From: Chitinophagaceae bacterium
Lineage (GTDB): Bacteria > Bacteroidota > Bacteroidia > Chitinophagales > Chitinophagaceae
Direction of reading: 5' to 3'
Length of the DNA: 39,328 bases
NCBI GenBank assembly: GCA_017998385.1
Contig: JAGODE010000009.1
Location: 1-39,328, forward strand
Made by a program: the position numbers and the translations under genes. A model generated the notes under the pieces. That model saw only the letters and a list, made by a program, of their open reading frames with translations, made no database searches and was not told the DNA's origin. Position 1 is the first letter of the stretch; every line of letters starts with the position of its first letter. Positions 9,278-20,200 of the stretch are shown here, piece after piece.

Positions 9278-12200
9278 TTAGAAAGTTACTGTTACGCCTG
9301 CGGCAAATTGTCTCATAGTCGGGTATCCAACGCTTGAGCCGATCTCGGGATCAAGTCCGGGATACTTGGTAATCAGCAGCAGGTTTTCACCTGATACATA
9401 TACGCGTGCACGGCTGATCAGTGCTTTGGATGTAATACGTGCCGGGATCGTATAACCAATCTGCAGATTTTTCAGTTTGAAGAAGCTGGCATTGTACAGC
9501 CAGAAATCATTGTATACTAAATTCTGCGCATCAGAGTTATATTTCAAACGGGGATATTTACCGTTGATGTTATTGTTGGGATCGTTGGGGTTGGCTTCAT
9601 TGTAGTAATAGTGATCGTTGGCAATACGCTCTGTAACGTGGAAGCCGTTACGTGTAGCCACTGTATTGTAGCCATCGTTCCAGTAGTATTGCATGCCTGT
9701 AGCGCCCGCCCACAGCATGGAGAGATCAAAACCTTTCCAGCTTACGTTTACATTGAAACCAAAATTGTATTTGGGAGAAGTAGAGGTGCCGGTAAACTTA
9801 CGGTCAAATGTATTACCATAGATGCCATCACCATTGTTGTCGGCATAGATGAAATCACCGTAGTTGAGCAGGTTTTTGTTGCTTGATGTGGCTACGCTCG
9901 ATACAGGTGCAAAAGAGTAGCCGGCTGCAATCATGGCACGCACCCAATTGAGGTCATCTGCAGTACGGATCATACCATCTTTGGGACCGCCATTAATGTT
10001 TACGCTGCCGTCACCATTGGTATAGGAGCCATTGCCACGGTAGCGGTTGTAGATGTAGAAATCATACATCATATGATCTTCGAGGATCATAGAGTTGGCG
10101 CCGTTGTTAGACACAGCACCGATGTTGGTAGAATATACCTGGGTGCCATTTACATCTTTCCAGCCTTCCACCAGTTTGCCTTTATATTTTGTTACCTCGT
10201 TGTAGTTGTAAGCAAAGTTGCCACCTACTGAAAGGTTTACATCACCCAGTTTCTTGTTCCAGTTGAGGTTTAACTCAATACCGCGGTTAAGTACAGCTGC
10301 TGTATTTTGAATAGGAGCAGAGGCTGTACCCAGTACCAGGGGTATCGGAGGTGTGGTAAGGATACCATCTGTGAGACGGTTGTACCAGTCGATTTCTACA
10401 TTCAGTGAGCGGAAAAGGGTCGCATCCAGACCGATGTTGGTCTGTGTAGTGCTTTCCCACTGCAGACCCAGGTTGGCAATACTGCCCTGGCGCAGACCGG
10501 CAGCAGCCAGGCCGTTGAAAGAATAAGGAACGGCGCTGTATACAGCCTGGTAAGCATAGTCACTCGCACTACCGTTATTGGTAGCACCAAAGTTACCCAG
10601 TTTACCCCATGAGGCACGGAGTTTCACATTTGTCAACGGCGTATTCAGATTCTGGAAGAAATTTTCGTCAGATATTCTCCAGCCGGCAGACACGGAAGGG
10701 AAATAACCCCAGCGGTTGCTTTTGGCAAAACGGGAAGAACCATCATAGCGGAGATTACCTTCTACCAGGTATTTTCCTTTATAGGCATAGTTGACACGGC
10801 CAAACCAGCTGCGTACTGCGCGATCATATTCCTGACCGTTAGCATTGTTTGAAGTATTACCTGCAGATCCCAGCGTGGTGATAGTATAGTCGATCAGACC
10901 CAGTTTGCTTGCGCCGAAATCATAATAATTGAAGTACCACTCATTATATCCTGCCAGAGCGCCGATCTCATGGTCATTGCCAATACGGGTATTATAACGC
11001 AATACCTGGTCGATCGTGATGCGGTAATCTTTATTGAACGCGTATGAAGTAGAGAGCAGATCAGGAGTAGGTGAAGCAAAACGAAGCGTATTGGTCGCAA
11101 AATCCCAGCGATCTGTAGGATTGGTATGTGAATTACGTTCTTCAAAACGGGTCTGATAGTTGAACCGTGATTCAAAACTCAGTCCTTTATAGATATTGAA
11201 AGTAGCGTACAGTGTAGTATTGAACCGTGATTCCTGGTCATGTCCGCCCGTTCCATACAGGTAGCTTACAATGTTGTTGGCATTGGCTGATTCTTCGGGA
11301 GCGGATGGGTAACCAAATTTACCGTTATAATAAGGATATACACCCGGTGTAGTTTGGCTCAGGAAGTTAAAAACGTTATCGGTATTAGCCATACCATAGG
11401 TTTGCATGGAAGCAAATGTTTGTGTACCTACCGTGATCACCTTATTTATCTTGGCCTCCAGGTTGGCACGGAACTGATAACGTTCTGTACCTGTATTCTG
11501 CATCAGGCCGGGGTTATTGAGGTAGTTCATGGAGAGCAGGTAGGCAACCTTGTCGCTGCCGCCGCTTACAGAAATGTTATGGTTTTGACCGGCTCTTTTG
11601 CGGAGCACAGCATCATACCAGTCTGTATTGGGATAGGCGAGCCAGTTAGGTACGCCATTGACATTGGTGCCATTGGGATTAGCTGTGGCCGTTTCCCATT
11701 CCTGGATACGGGCATCTGAGAACAGGGTGGCCTGGCCCAGGTTGTTAAGGCTTTCGTTGATCAACCGCATGTGACGTGCATAGTTGGTCACAAAATCGAT
11801 TTTATTGATGGGCTCAGTTTGCGTAGCGTAACCGCTATAGGTCACATTCGTTTTACCCTTTGTGCCTTTCTTGGTGGTAATGAGGATTACGCCATTGGCG
11901 GCAAGTGAACCATAAATTGCTGCCGAGGCGGCATCCTTCAGCACTGACATAGACTGAATGTCGTCCGGATTCACCGCATCCATGGATCCGATGATACCAT
12001 CTACCAGTACCAGTGGCGAACTGTTGTTGAGCGTACCCACACCGCGGATGTAGATATTGGCTCCGTCAGAACCGGGCTTGCCCGAACCCTGACGTACAAA
12101 TACACCTGGTGCCAGACCCGCCAGTGCAGATGATACGTTTGTGACCGGACGGCTGGCCAGATCAGCAGCAGAAATCGATGCAACCGAACCGGTCATGTTT

Positions 12201-12544
12201 ACTTTCTTTTGTGTGGCATAACCTACCACCACCACATCGCCCAGGCTACCGGGCTTCGCCTTGAGGCTGATGCTTACAACAGCCTGATCGCCTACTACGA
12301 GAGTAGCCAGTTCAAAGTTTACGGATGTAATTTCCAGTGTTGCACCTTCCTGTGCAGTAATGGTAAACTTACCGGCATTGTCGGTGGTAGTCCCATTCTT
12401 CGTGTTTTTGACAAATACAGACGCTCCGGCTACCGGCATACCCGATTCATCGGTCACGGTTCCGGTAATAGTTTTGGTCTGCGCTAAAAGTGTGAGCGGA
12501 AGCAGAAAGACGAGCAGCAAAGTGGCAAGTCGTTGTTGTAGCAT
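9278..12544 (-). CDS. SusC/RagA-family TonB-linked outer-membrane glycan transporter
   Basis: This 1088-residue protein has a signal peptide ending at LLAQ. A carboxypeptidase-regulatory-like domain follows (about 23-100; TITGTVTDESGMPVAGASV), then the TonB plug (about 115-225) and a long beta-barrel ending in an aromatic C-terminus (TVTF), as expected for outer-membrane insertion. The plug contains the SusC signature in the form YGSLAANGVILITT near residue 210; the usual form has Arg where Leu stands here. It imports oligosaccharides with the SusD partner using TonB energy. It is the first gene after the HTCS regulator, with a 336-bp gap that should hold its promoter. There are no frameshifts and the length is normal for the family. 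Confidence 0.97.
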   Translation of the reverse strand: MLQQRLATLLLVFLLPLTLLAQTKTITGTVTDESGMPVAGASVFVKNTKNGTTTDNAGKFTITAQEGATLEITSVNFELATLVVGDQAVVSISLKAKPGSLGDVVVVGYATQKKVNMTGSVASISAADLASRPVTNVSSALAGLAPGVFVRQGSGKPGSDGANIYIRGVGTLNNSSPLVLVDGIIGSMDAVNPDDIQSMSVLKDAASAAIYGSLAANGVILITTKKGTKGKTNVTYSGYATQTEPINKIDFVTNYARHMRLINESLNNLGQATLFSDARIQEWETATANPNGTNVNGVPNWLAYPNTDWYDAVLRKRAGQNHNISVSGGSDKVAYLLSMNYLNNPGLMQNTGTERYQFRANLEAKINKVITVGTQTFASMQTYGMANTDNVFNFLSQTTPGVYPYYNGKFGYPSAPEESANANNIVSYLYGTGGHDQESRFNTTLYATFNIYKGLSFESRFNYQTRFEERNSHTNPTDRWDFATNTLRFASPTPDLLSTSYAFNKDYRITIDQVLRYNTRIGNDHEIGALAGYNEWYFNYYDFGASKLGLIDYTITTLGSAGNTSNNANGQEYDRAVRSWFGRVNYAYKGKYLVEGNLRYDGSSRFAKSNRWGYFPSVSAGWRISDENFFQNLNTPLTNVKLRASWGKLGNFGATNNGSASDYAYQAVYSAVPYSFNGLAAAGLRQGSIANLGLQWESTTQTNIGLDATLFRSLNVEIDWYNRLTDGILTTPPIPLVLGTASAPIQNTAAVLNRGIELNLNWNKKLGDVNLSVGGNFAYNYNEVTKYKGKLVEGWKDVNGTQVYSTNIGAVSNNGANSMILEDHMMYDFYIYNRYRGNGSYTNGDGSVNINGGPKDGMIRTADDLNWVRAMIAAGYSFAPVSSVATSSNKNLLNYGDFIYADNNGDGIYGNTFDRKFTGTSTSPKYNFGFNVNVSWKGFDLSMLWAGATGMQYYWNDGYNTVATRNGFHVTERIANDHYYYNEANPNDPNNNINGKYPRLKYNSDAQNLVYNDFWLYNASFFKLKNLQIGYTIPARITSKALISRARVYVSGENLLLITKYPGLDPEIGSSVGYPTMRQFAAGVTVTF

Positions 12545-12880
12545 AAGCAGATGTTTTAAAATAAGGGGTTAAACTCTGCCTGCAAGAGGGCATGCCCTGT
12601 ATCAGGGGCGGTTTTCTTTCTGGCAAGAGTCAATGCAAATTTGTAAGGAGATAAAAATTAAAGGGGGGAGAATCATAAAAGATATGAGTGATTATTTTAA
12701 AAACCACGCAATTTGTTGATTCCCAATTTGGATAATTGTAAAACCACCCAATATTCTACCATATTAATATGCAATTTGCCTGAATAAGGCGGGGAGTGAA
12801 GAGGTGGAAGGTAGAAGGAGACGACCAAAGATTTAGCTGTTTCCCTTTCACCTTCTACCTCTATCCTTCCACCTTTATAG
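12545..12880 (-). promoter_or_regulatory. Regulatory gap upstream of susC-like gene
   Basis: These 336 bases between the HTCS stop and the SusC start hold no convincing gene. The middle (about 12620-12790) is AT-rich and should contain the SusC/SusD promoter. I could not place a confident Bacteroidota -33/-7 pair. Two perfect 12-base palindromes stand out: CATATTAATATG at 12760-12771 and AGGGCATGCCCT at 12587-12598. The former could be an operator; the latter lies in the likely leader of the mRNA. A hairpin next to the HTCS stop is listed separately. Confidence 0.5.
12802..12874 (-). terminator. Imperfect hairpin after the HTCS gene
   Basis: The left arm at 12802-12818 pairs with the right arm at 12851-12874. 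Both are built from 7-base words such as TGGAAGG and TAGAAGG; the right arm has one extra unit (ATAGAGG in reverse complement). The loop is 32 bases. It lies 7 bp beyond the HTCS stop on the minus strand. It may act as a transcription end, but there is no clear T-run, so a degenerate repeat is an equal possibility. Confidence 0.45.
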
Positions 12881-15800
12881 TCAGTTAATGGGCTTGTGAT
12901 CCTGGATATACTCGCGCGGATTTTTGCCATACTGCTTTTTAAACTCCTGGCTAAAGTATTTGCGGTCATAATAACCTACCGCAGCGGCTACTTCATTCAC
13001 GTTTAATTGTTGTCCGCGCAGGAGTTCTGCTGCCTTTTTGAGACGGATGGATTTGATAAAATCATTGACCGACATATTGGTCACCGCTTTTATCTTTTTA
13101 TATAATACCGGCACACTCATGGCCAGGTGACGTGAAAGCATATCAACCCCAAATTCAGGATTATCAAGGTTATCTTCAATAAACTGAATGACCTCCTGAA
13201 GATAGGCCTGCTCGGTAGTATTGGATGCAGGTACATCTGCTGCAGGTGAAGCGGGAGGTGCCGGATGGGGAACCCAGCTTTGCTGAAAGTGTTCACGCAA
13301 ACGTTCGCGTGAGAGCAACAGATTACGCACATTCAGCTCCAGCACCTTTGTGCTGAAAGGTTTCGTTACGTACAGATCGGCACCATTTTCCAATCCACTC
13401 ACTTTGTCATTTTGTGTGCCCTTTGCGGTCAGGAGTATTACAGGAATATGGCTGGTACGCGTATCTGTCTTGAGGTGGTAACACATCTCCACACCTTCCA
13501 TTTCGGGCATCATCACATCGCTGATGATGAGGTCAGGTATTTCTGTGCGGGCCAGCTCCAGTCCCTGCACACCATCTCCAGCCTCCAGCACCCTGTACTT
13601 ATCGGCAAAGGTGTCGCGCACCAGGGCCCGCAGGCTGATATTGTCTTCTACTATTAATATGGTGTTGCCCGCTTTTTCGCGGAAATTATCAGCCACTTCA
13701 GTACCCAGGTCTATCGGATCAACCAGTGATACAGATGGACGGCGTACCGGCTCATCAATCCATTTCAGCTGATCTGTATCAAAATGACTGTATCCCTTGG
13801 GCAGGGTCACTCTAAACGTGGTACGCCCATCCTGGTTATCGGTGGCAGGCACACTTTCGACCACAATAGAGCCATGATGCAGCGATATGATCGTACGTGC
13901 CAGGGCCAGGCCAATACCATAACCTGTGTTCTGCACACCATGATCGGCCACCTGGAAAAAATTGGTAAAAACCTTGTCGAGGTACTCCGGCGCTATGCCC
14001 CGGCCATTGTCAGTAACGGCTACGATCACTTCCTTTTCGGCATCTTTTATTTCAAGTGTGATCGTGCCGTTTTGGGGTGTAAAACGGATGGCATTTGTGA
14101 GCAGGTTGATAAAAACTTTTTCCATCTGCTCGCGGTCAAAATATACCGCAATGGCATCTGTATGCTGTACAAAGGAGAGTGTGATGTTTTTATGAATACA
14201 GGCATCCCGTACACTTACATATATTTCCTCCAGGAAGGCGATAATATCATGCTTGCCGGGGTAAAGCTTCATATTGCCCGTTTCGGCTTTTCTGAAATCC
14301 ATTAATTCGTTAACGAGCCGTAATAAGCGATTGGCATTTTGCTGTACCGCTCCCAATTGCTGGCGCACAAAATGATTGGTCTCCTGCGATTCCAGCATAC
14401 GGTCTACCGGCGCTGTAATGAGAGTAAGGTGAGTACGTATCTCATGCGAGATATTGGTAAAAAAGTTGAGTTTTACATGGTGCAGTTCTTCTTCCTTTTT
14501 AAGCAATGCACCCAGGAAGAAATAACGCACAATCAAAAAGCCCACACCGGCAATAGCGAGGATATAAATACAATAAGCCCACCAGGTAAGCCAGAAGGGT
14601 GGCAGTACAGTTATTTTAAAAGAAACAGGATCACTCCAGATGCCATCATTGTTGGCGCCTTTTACAAGAAAGTTGTACTGACCAGGCGGCAGGTTGGCAT
14701 AGTTTACAGCAGGTGTGCCGGTAAAGTTCCAGGCCTTGTCATAACCTTCAAGCTTATAGGCATAGCTGTTCTTATTGCTTTTGATATGATTAAGTACCGC
14801 AAAATCGATACCCACCATATTCTGATTGTACCGCAGTGTCACTCCCGCTGTATGGGAGATAGACTGTGGTAATAAATGTTGCTGGTCACCCGGTTTTATC
14901 GCTTCATTAAACAGTCTCAGATCAGTCAGCACCAGCCGCGGTACTTTTTGATTGGACTGAATGCGGTCAGGAAAAAAATGTGTGATACCATTAAAACCGC
15001 CAAAGAAAAACTCACCGGCATCGTCTTTAAAAAAGGATTTAAAGTTAAATGCATTGCCGGCAATACCGTCACTCACCGTAAATATCTGCAACTGGTCCTG
15101 TGCGGGGTTAAATTTCAGCAGACCATTGTCTGAACTCATCCAGAGGTGTCCCTGCTGATCTTCCAGTATACCCATAATGTTTCGGGTATTGAGTTTGTTG
15201 TCCTGGCTTACATAATCCAGGCTATGCGTGTTTTCGTTGTAGCGGGTCAAACCGCTTTGACGCATACCCATCCATATCTGTGAGCGGCGGTCCTGCAATA
15301 CGCAGTTGACCTGTTCATTACTTATTTTCTGAAATGTTTCATTGGTAAGCAGGTATAGTCCATCGGAAGTAGCGATCCACAAACGGCGTTTGTCATCTTC
15401 ATAGAAATAGCTGGCGGTACCGCCAAACGGCGCCGACTGGGTAAATGTATTGTTGACGGGTTCCAGTCCATGTGTTGTCTTGTTAAACAGTTTTATGCCC
15501 AGTGTGGATCCTACCCAGAATCTGCCGCGACTGTCTTCAAATACACTCAATACTTCTGAGTTGAGGGTAGTAGCATCATTTTCTTTAAATAAATAACGGC
15601 GAAAACTGCGTGTGGCAGGATCTAAGTGGTTGAGGCCTCCGCCGTGTGTGCCGCACCAGATATTTCCTTCACGGTCACGGTATACCACTTTTATAAGATT
15701 GGAACCGATACTGAGTGGGTCAGCGGCATTATGTTTATAGCTCGTAAAGAGGCCATTGCTTCGGTCGTAGTAGTTGAGGCCGCCGCCTTCTGTACCGATC

Positions 15801-16918
15801 CAGAGATTTTTTTTCTCATCTTCCGTAATACTGCTGATTACATTATTGCTCAGAAAGTTGGGGGCATCTTTTTTACGCAGTACGGCAAATTCGGTATTGA
15901 CCGCATATGTGTAATTGAGGCCGCCAAAATAAGTACCGGTCCAGATATTGCCACTCACATCCTGGTACAGGCAATGCACACTGTTGTGGCTCAGGCTGTG
16001 CGGATCGCCATCTTTCTGCTGAAAGGAATAAACAAACCGGAGGTTTTCATCCAGCACGCTGATGCCTTCCTGTGTGCCGATCCATAGCAACCCGGATTTG
16101 TCGAGTAATATTTTGCGTACATTATTATTGATGAGAGAGGGCTGGCCGTTTATATGCAGAAAGCGGCGAAAGCGATCTGTGCCCGGCTCCAGCATATTGA
16201 GGCCATTGTTGAGGGTAGCCGCCCAGATACGGCCAAAACGATCTTCTTCAATACCCGTGATCAGGTCTGCGCTAAGGGTAGCGGCATCGGTAGGGTTATG
16301 CCGGAATACTTTCATACCCTGCGTCTGCCCGTTGGGCAGTTGCAGCAGGCCGGCAATGGTGCCTATCCATATATGTCCGTTTCTGTCCTGGGCAATAGAC
16401 CGCACACCCACATCTGAAGCCACACCCGAGCTTTTCGGAAAGTCAACCGCTATCAGGCGGTCATTGACCATATTATAAAGGCCTTCATTGGTACCTACCC
16501 AGAGTCGTCCGCTTCGGTCTTCGAAGATGCTGGCAAAAGAAAGCTGGTGATCGCGGGGCGAGGCAATACGCTTGAAACGATCCAGTGCAGCATCATATTT
16601 ATTAAGACCAAAATAGGTGCCTACCCACATCTGATTGCGGGAGTCGTTGAGGATCGATAAAATATTATTATTGGTAAGCGTAGTGGAATCGTTTTGCCGC
16701 GACTGGTAAATGCGGAAGCGGTAACCATCATAGCGGTTAAGTCCATTGCTGGTGCCAATCCAGATGAAACCCTGTTCATCCTGGCTTACGGATAGTACCG
16801 CATTTTGCGAAAGCCCGTTTTCTACCGTGAGGTGATGAAAGGCGATGCTTTGCGCAACACCAGCCACCGGGCACAGCAGGTACAGCACCAGGTATAATAT
16901 GGAGTGTCTTTTCAGCAT
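12881..16918 (-). CDS. Hybrid two-component system regulator (HTCS) controlling the PUL
   Basis: This 1345-residue one-protein signalling system begins with a signal peptide (to about 22). A periplasmic sensor of two seven-bladed propeller-type repeats follows (about 25-690; repeats such as GFIWIGTSNGLNRYDGYRF). Next come a Y_Y_Y domain (about 700-765), one membrane helix (about 772-795), a HisKA domain with phospho-acceptor His825, a HATPase (N-box NLLTNAIRF, then DNGRGI and GYGIGLALAR), a receiver with Asp1134 (ISDVMMPEM) and an AraC-type HTH (about 1240-1340). In this family the periplasmic part binds an oligosaccharide and the AraC part activates the PUL. The H-box reads HEIRTHL where HEIRTPL is usual, so residue 830 is His instead of Pro. 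The gene lies at the divergent centre of the locus. Confidence 0.97.
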   Translation of the reverse strand: MLKRHSILYLVLYLLCPVAGVAQSIAFHHLTVENGLSQNAVLSVSQDEQGFIWIGTSNGLNRYDGYRFRIYQSRQNDSTTLTNNNILSILNDSRNQMWVGTYFGLNKYDAALDRFKRIASPRDHQLSFASIFEDRSGRLWVGTNEGLYNMVNDRLIAVDFPKSSGVASDVGVRSIAQDRNGHIWIGTIAGLLQLPNGQTQGMKVFRHNPTDAATLSADLITGIEEDRFGRIWAATLNNGLNMLEPGTDRFRRFLHINGQPSLINNNVRKILLDKSGLLWIGTQEGISVLDENLRFVYSFQQKDGDPHSLSHNSVHCLYQDVSGNIWTGTYFGGLNYTYAVNTEFAVLRKKDAPNFLSNNVISSITEDEKKNLWIGTEGGGLNYYDRSNGLFTSYKHNAADPLSIGSNLIKVVYRDREGNIWCGTHGGGLNHLDPATRSFRRYLFKENDATTLNSEVLSVFEDSRGRFWVGSTLGIKLFNKTTHGLEPVNNTFTQSAPFGGTASYFYEDDKRRLWIATSDGLYLLTNETFQKISNEQVNCVLQDRRSQIWMGMRQSGLTRYNENTHSLDYVSQDNKLNTRNIMGILEDQQGHLWMSSDNGLLKFNPAQDQLQIFTVSDGIAGNAFNFKSFFKDDAGEFFFGGFNGITHFFPDRIQSNQKVPRLVLTDLRLFNEAIKPGDQQHLLPQSISHTAGVTLRYNQNMVGIDFAVLNHIKSNKNSYAYKLEGYDKAWNFTGTPAVNYANLPPGQYNFLVKGANNDGIWSDPVSFKITVLPPFWLTWWAYCIYILAIAGVGFLIVRYFFLGALLKKEEELHHVKLNFFTNISHEIRTHLTLITAPVDRMLESQETNHFVRQQLGAVQQNANRLLRLVNELMDFRKAETGNMKLYPGKHDIIAFLEEIYVSVRDACIHKNITLSFVQHTDAIAVYFDREQMEKVFINLLTNAIRFTPQNGTITLEIKDAEKEVIVAVTDNGRGIAPEYLDKVFTNFFQVADHGVQNTGYGIGLALARTIISLHHGSIVVESVPATDNQDGRTTFRVTLPKGYSHFDTDQLKWIDEPVRRPSVSLVDPIDLGTEVADNFREKAGNTILIVEDNISLRALVRDTFADKYRVLEAGDGVQGLELARTEIPDLIISDVMMPEMEGVEMCYHLKTDTRTSHIPVILLTAKGTQNDKVSGLENGADLYVTKPFSTKVLELNVRNLLLSRERLREHFQQSWVPHPAPPASPAADVPASNTTEQAYLQEVIQFIEDNLDNPEFGVDMLSRHLAMSVPVLYKKIKAVTNMSVNDFIKSIRLKKAAELLRGQQLNVNEVAAAVGYYDRKYFSQEFKKQYGKNPREYIQDHKPIN

Positions 16919-17213
16919 GGCTAGTAATCAGGTAAGCCGGTTTCCACCAGGGGTACTATCCGGTCATAAATCCTTGCTGGCTAAATTTACGATTGAAAAC
17001 CAATAAAGTGTGCAATATTTAAAATACTCACCTCATTTACTTAAGATTATCCCCCTTTTGTGCGCATGTTGTGAAGGAACTTTACCCGGATCAATAAACC
17101 GGCTTGCCACAGCCGGATGGCGCTGCCATTTTTTGGTTAACTTACCGGCGATTGCTGATGGACAGGAAACGGTGAAATGCCTGCCGGGTTAAGTGCAAAA
17201 CTGATACAGGAAC
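16919..17213. promoter_or_regulatory. Divergent intergenic region between HTCS and the plus-strand arm
   Basis: These 295 bases lie between the oppositely oriented starts of the HTCS gene (minus) and the PSD1-type gene (plus). Promoters for both should lie here, but I see no strong match to the Bacteroidota TTTG / TAnnTTTG pair in either direction. A small hairpin (CCGGCT at 17099-17104 with AGCCGG at 17111-17116) lies about 100 bp upstream of the plus-strand start. The sequence ACAGGAAC just before the ATG at 17214 may serve as a weak ribosome-binding site. No small gene is evident. Confidence 0.45.
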
Positions 17214-20200
17214 ATGAAAAAACGATTGAACAGGCCGGTACTGATAGGTGTCCTTCTTTTTGCGGCAGTGCTCCTCATTGCCCGCATGGGTTTCTCCGGC
17301 AACCTCGCCATCCCCGACGAAGTAAAAGCCGCCATGGCCGCTCTTCCGGATCAGCTTGATTATAACATTCATGTAAAAAAAATATTATCTGACAAATGCT
17401 TCAGTTGTCATGGACCCGATGCCGCCAAGCAAAAGGGTGACCTGCGGCTGGATGTGGCCAAAGCCGCTTATGGCAAAACCACCGAAAGCGGACGCAAGGC
17501 CATCAAACCCGGCAGCCTTGCTAAAAGTGATGTAGCACACCGCATACTCAGCGACGATGCGGAGTACCGTATGCCCACACCCGCTTCGCACCTGAGCCTT
17601 ACCACCGAAGAAAAAGCCATTCTCCTGAAATGGATTGATGAAGGCGCTGAATATAAACCCCACTGGGCTTTTCTGCCCATAGAAGCCCATGCGCTGCCCG
17701 CTGTACAAAACAAATCATGGGTGCGCAACGATATTGACCGCTTTGTACTGAATCGCCTCGAAAAAGAAGGTATAGAACCATCTGCAGAAGCCGACAAAGA
17801 AACGCTTATCCGCCGCGTGGCATTTGACCTTACCGGCATATCACCCGGCATTGCAGAAATCGATGCATTTGTGAAAGATACTTCGCCCGATGCCTATGAG
17901 CGTATGGTAGATCGCTATCTGCAATCGCCACACTACGGTGAACGTATGGCTGCTTACTGGCTCGATGTAGCCCGCTTTGCCGACAGTCATGGCTACCTCG
18001 ACGACAAACACCGCGATGCATCGCCCTGGCGCGATTGGGTCATCAGCGCATATAACCGGAATATTCCTTTCGATCAGTTTATTACCTGGCAGCTGGCAGG
18101 CGATCTGCTGCCCAATGCCACTCGCGAACAGATACTGGCAACCGGCTTCAACCGCAATCAGAAACAAAACAGCGAAGCGGGTATCATTCCCGAAGAATTC
18201 AGGGTAGAATACAATGTAGACCGCACCAATACACTGGGTACGGCACTTATGGGACTTACAGTGGGCTGTGCCAAATGCCATGATCATAAGTATGACCCTA
18301 TCAGCCAGAAAGATTATTTCTCACTCTATGCTTTCTTCAACAGCACATTTGAACTGGGTAGCTCCAATTATGGTGCTGATAATAATATTGTACCGGGTCC
18401 AACATTGATGCTGCCGACTGCCGAGCAGGAAACGAAAGTAGCAGAGTTGCGGCAATGGCTGAACCGTCATACAACTGCTCCGGTAAATAATACGGCTACT
18501 CCGGCTGCATCATTGCAGGATAAAATGATCGCCAATCTTTCCTTTGATAAAGTTGAAAACATCAGCACCTCTACCGGTAAAAAAACCGAGACCATTCCTG
18601 CTATGCGCAATGAGGTGAATCCGCGTCTCTCGGCCGCCACCCATTACGTAGAGCAGGCCGAAGGTAAAATGGGCAAGAGTCTGCTGCTCGATGAGCAGAC
18701 CGGCGTCAACTTTCCTCCTTACCAGGTAGGAGCTTTTGAACGGTATGAACCTTTTTCCTTTTCGCTCTGGATAAAGGTTCCCAAACGTTACGAAGAGTCG
18801 GCCATTTTGCATCACAGCGACCCCCGCCGTTATGGCTTTCAGGGATATGACCTGCTGCTGAAAGAAAACAAACTCAACTTTCGCCTCATGCATGCATTTC
18901 CGCATGATGCCATCAGCGTGTTGTCGAAAGCAGCATTAGATTCCAATAAGTGGTATCATATTGCCGTAAGTTATGATGGCAGCAGTACGGCTGCCGGCGT
19001 TAAATTGTATATCAATGGTCAGCCGGTACAGCAGGAGGTGGAATATGATAACCTTAAAAAGAATATCAGGCCATTTCCCAATGTGCATAAAGTGGTCTGG
19101 TTTCGCGGCCTGGCTTTTGGTGCACGCGAACTCGAGCGTACAATGAAAGGAGCGCAGCTCGATGAGTTTTATTTATTCAATAATCAGTTGACAGATGCAG
19201 AAGCGGCCTGGCTCTATCAGACGGTACGCCTGCCGGTAGCTGCCAGACATACACCTGCCCCATCATCGGCTGATAGCATTTTTATTCAGCGTAAAAACCT
19301 CGCCGATGTATATGATTCTACCAAAGAAGTAATGGTAATGGGCGATCTTCCCCAACCACGGGTGACGCATGTATTGCTGCGGGGGGTATATGACAGTTAT
19401 GGTGATGTTGTACAACCGGCCACACCGGCTTCAGTGCTGCCTTTTCCTGATTCTCTTCCCAAAAACCGGCTTGGATTGGCACGCTGGTTGTTTCTGCCAC
19501 AAAATCCGCTTACCGGTCGCATTGCTGTAAACCGTATATGGGAAATGTATTTTGGGCGTGGCCTGGTAAAGACGACTGATGATTTTGGCAACCAGGGTGA
19601 GATGCCCACGCATCCTGAGCTCATGGATTACCTCGCCCTGAAATACCGCAAAGAAGGATGGAATACGAAACAACTGCAGAAGTTTATTCTCATGAGTGCC
19701 ACGTACCGGCAATCGTCGGTGATAAGGCCGGAACTCTTGCAGGTTGATCCGGAAAACAAACTGCTTGCACGCAGTTCGCGATACAAGATGCCGGCCGAAA
19801 TGATACGCGACAATGCGCTTTCGGTAGCGGGCCTGCTTTCTTCGCGCATCGGTGGTCCCAGTGTGTATCCCTATCAGCCAGCCGGCCTGTGGGAAGCTCT
19901 CAGCGATAAGAGCTGGCGCTATGTATATAAACTGTCAAGTGGCGAAGATCTCTTCCGGCGCAGCATTTATACAATTGTAAAGCGTTCCAGTCCGCCGCCA
20001 TATATGCTCATCTTTGATGCACCGGACCGCAATTTCTGTACAGTAAAAAGACCCGTATCCAGTTCACCGCTGCAGGCGCTTGTCCTGATGAACGATCCCA
20101 CTTTTGTGGAAGCTTCCAAATTTATAGCACAGCGTATGCTGCAGGAGGGCGGAGCTGATATGACTGCCCGTCTGGGTTATGGTTTCCGTCTTATAACGGG

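Noticed and set aside
11900..11920. Leu for Arg in the SusC YGSRAANG signature
   Set aside because: It is a real difference, but variation at this position is plausible in a large family and all other SusC features are intact, so it is not treated as a finding.
13784..14305. A 173-codon plus-strand open frame within the HTCS kinase region
   Set aside because: It mirrors the HATPase coding strand, shows no motif and lies inside an intact large gene.
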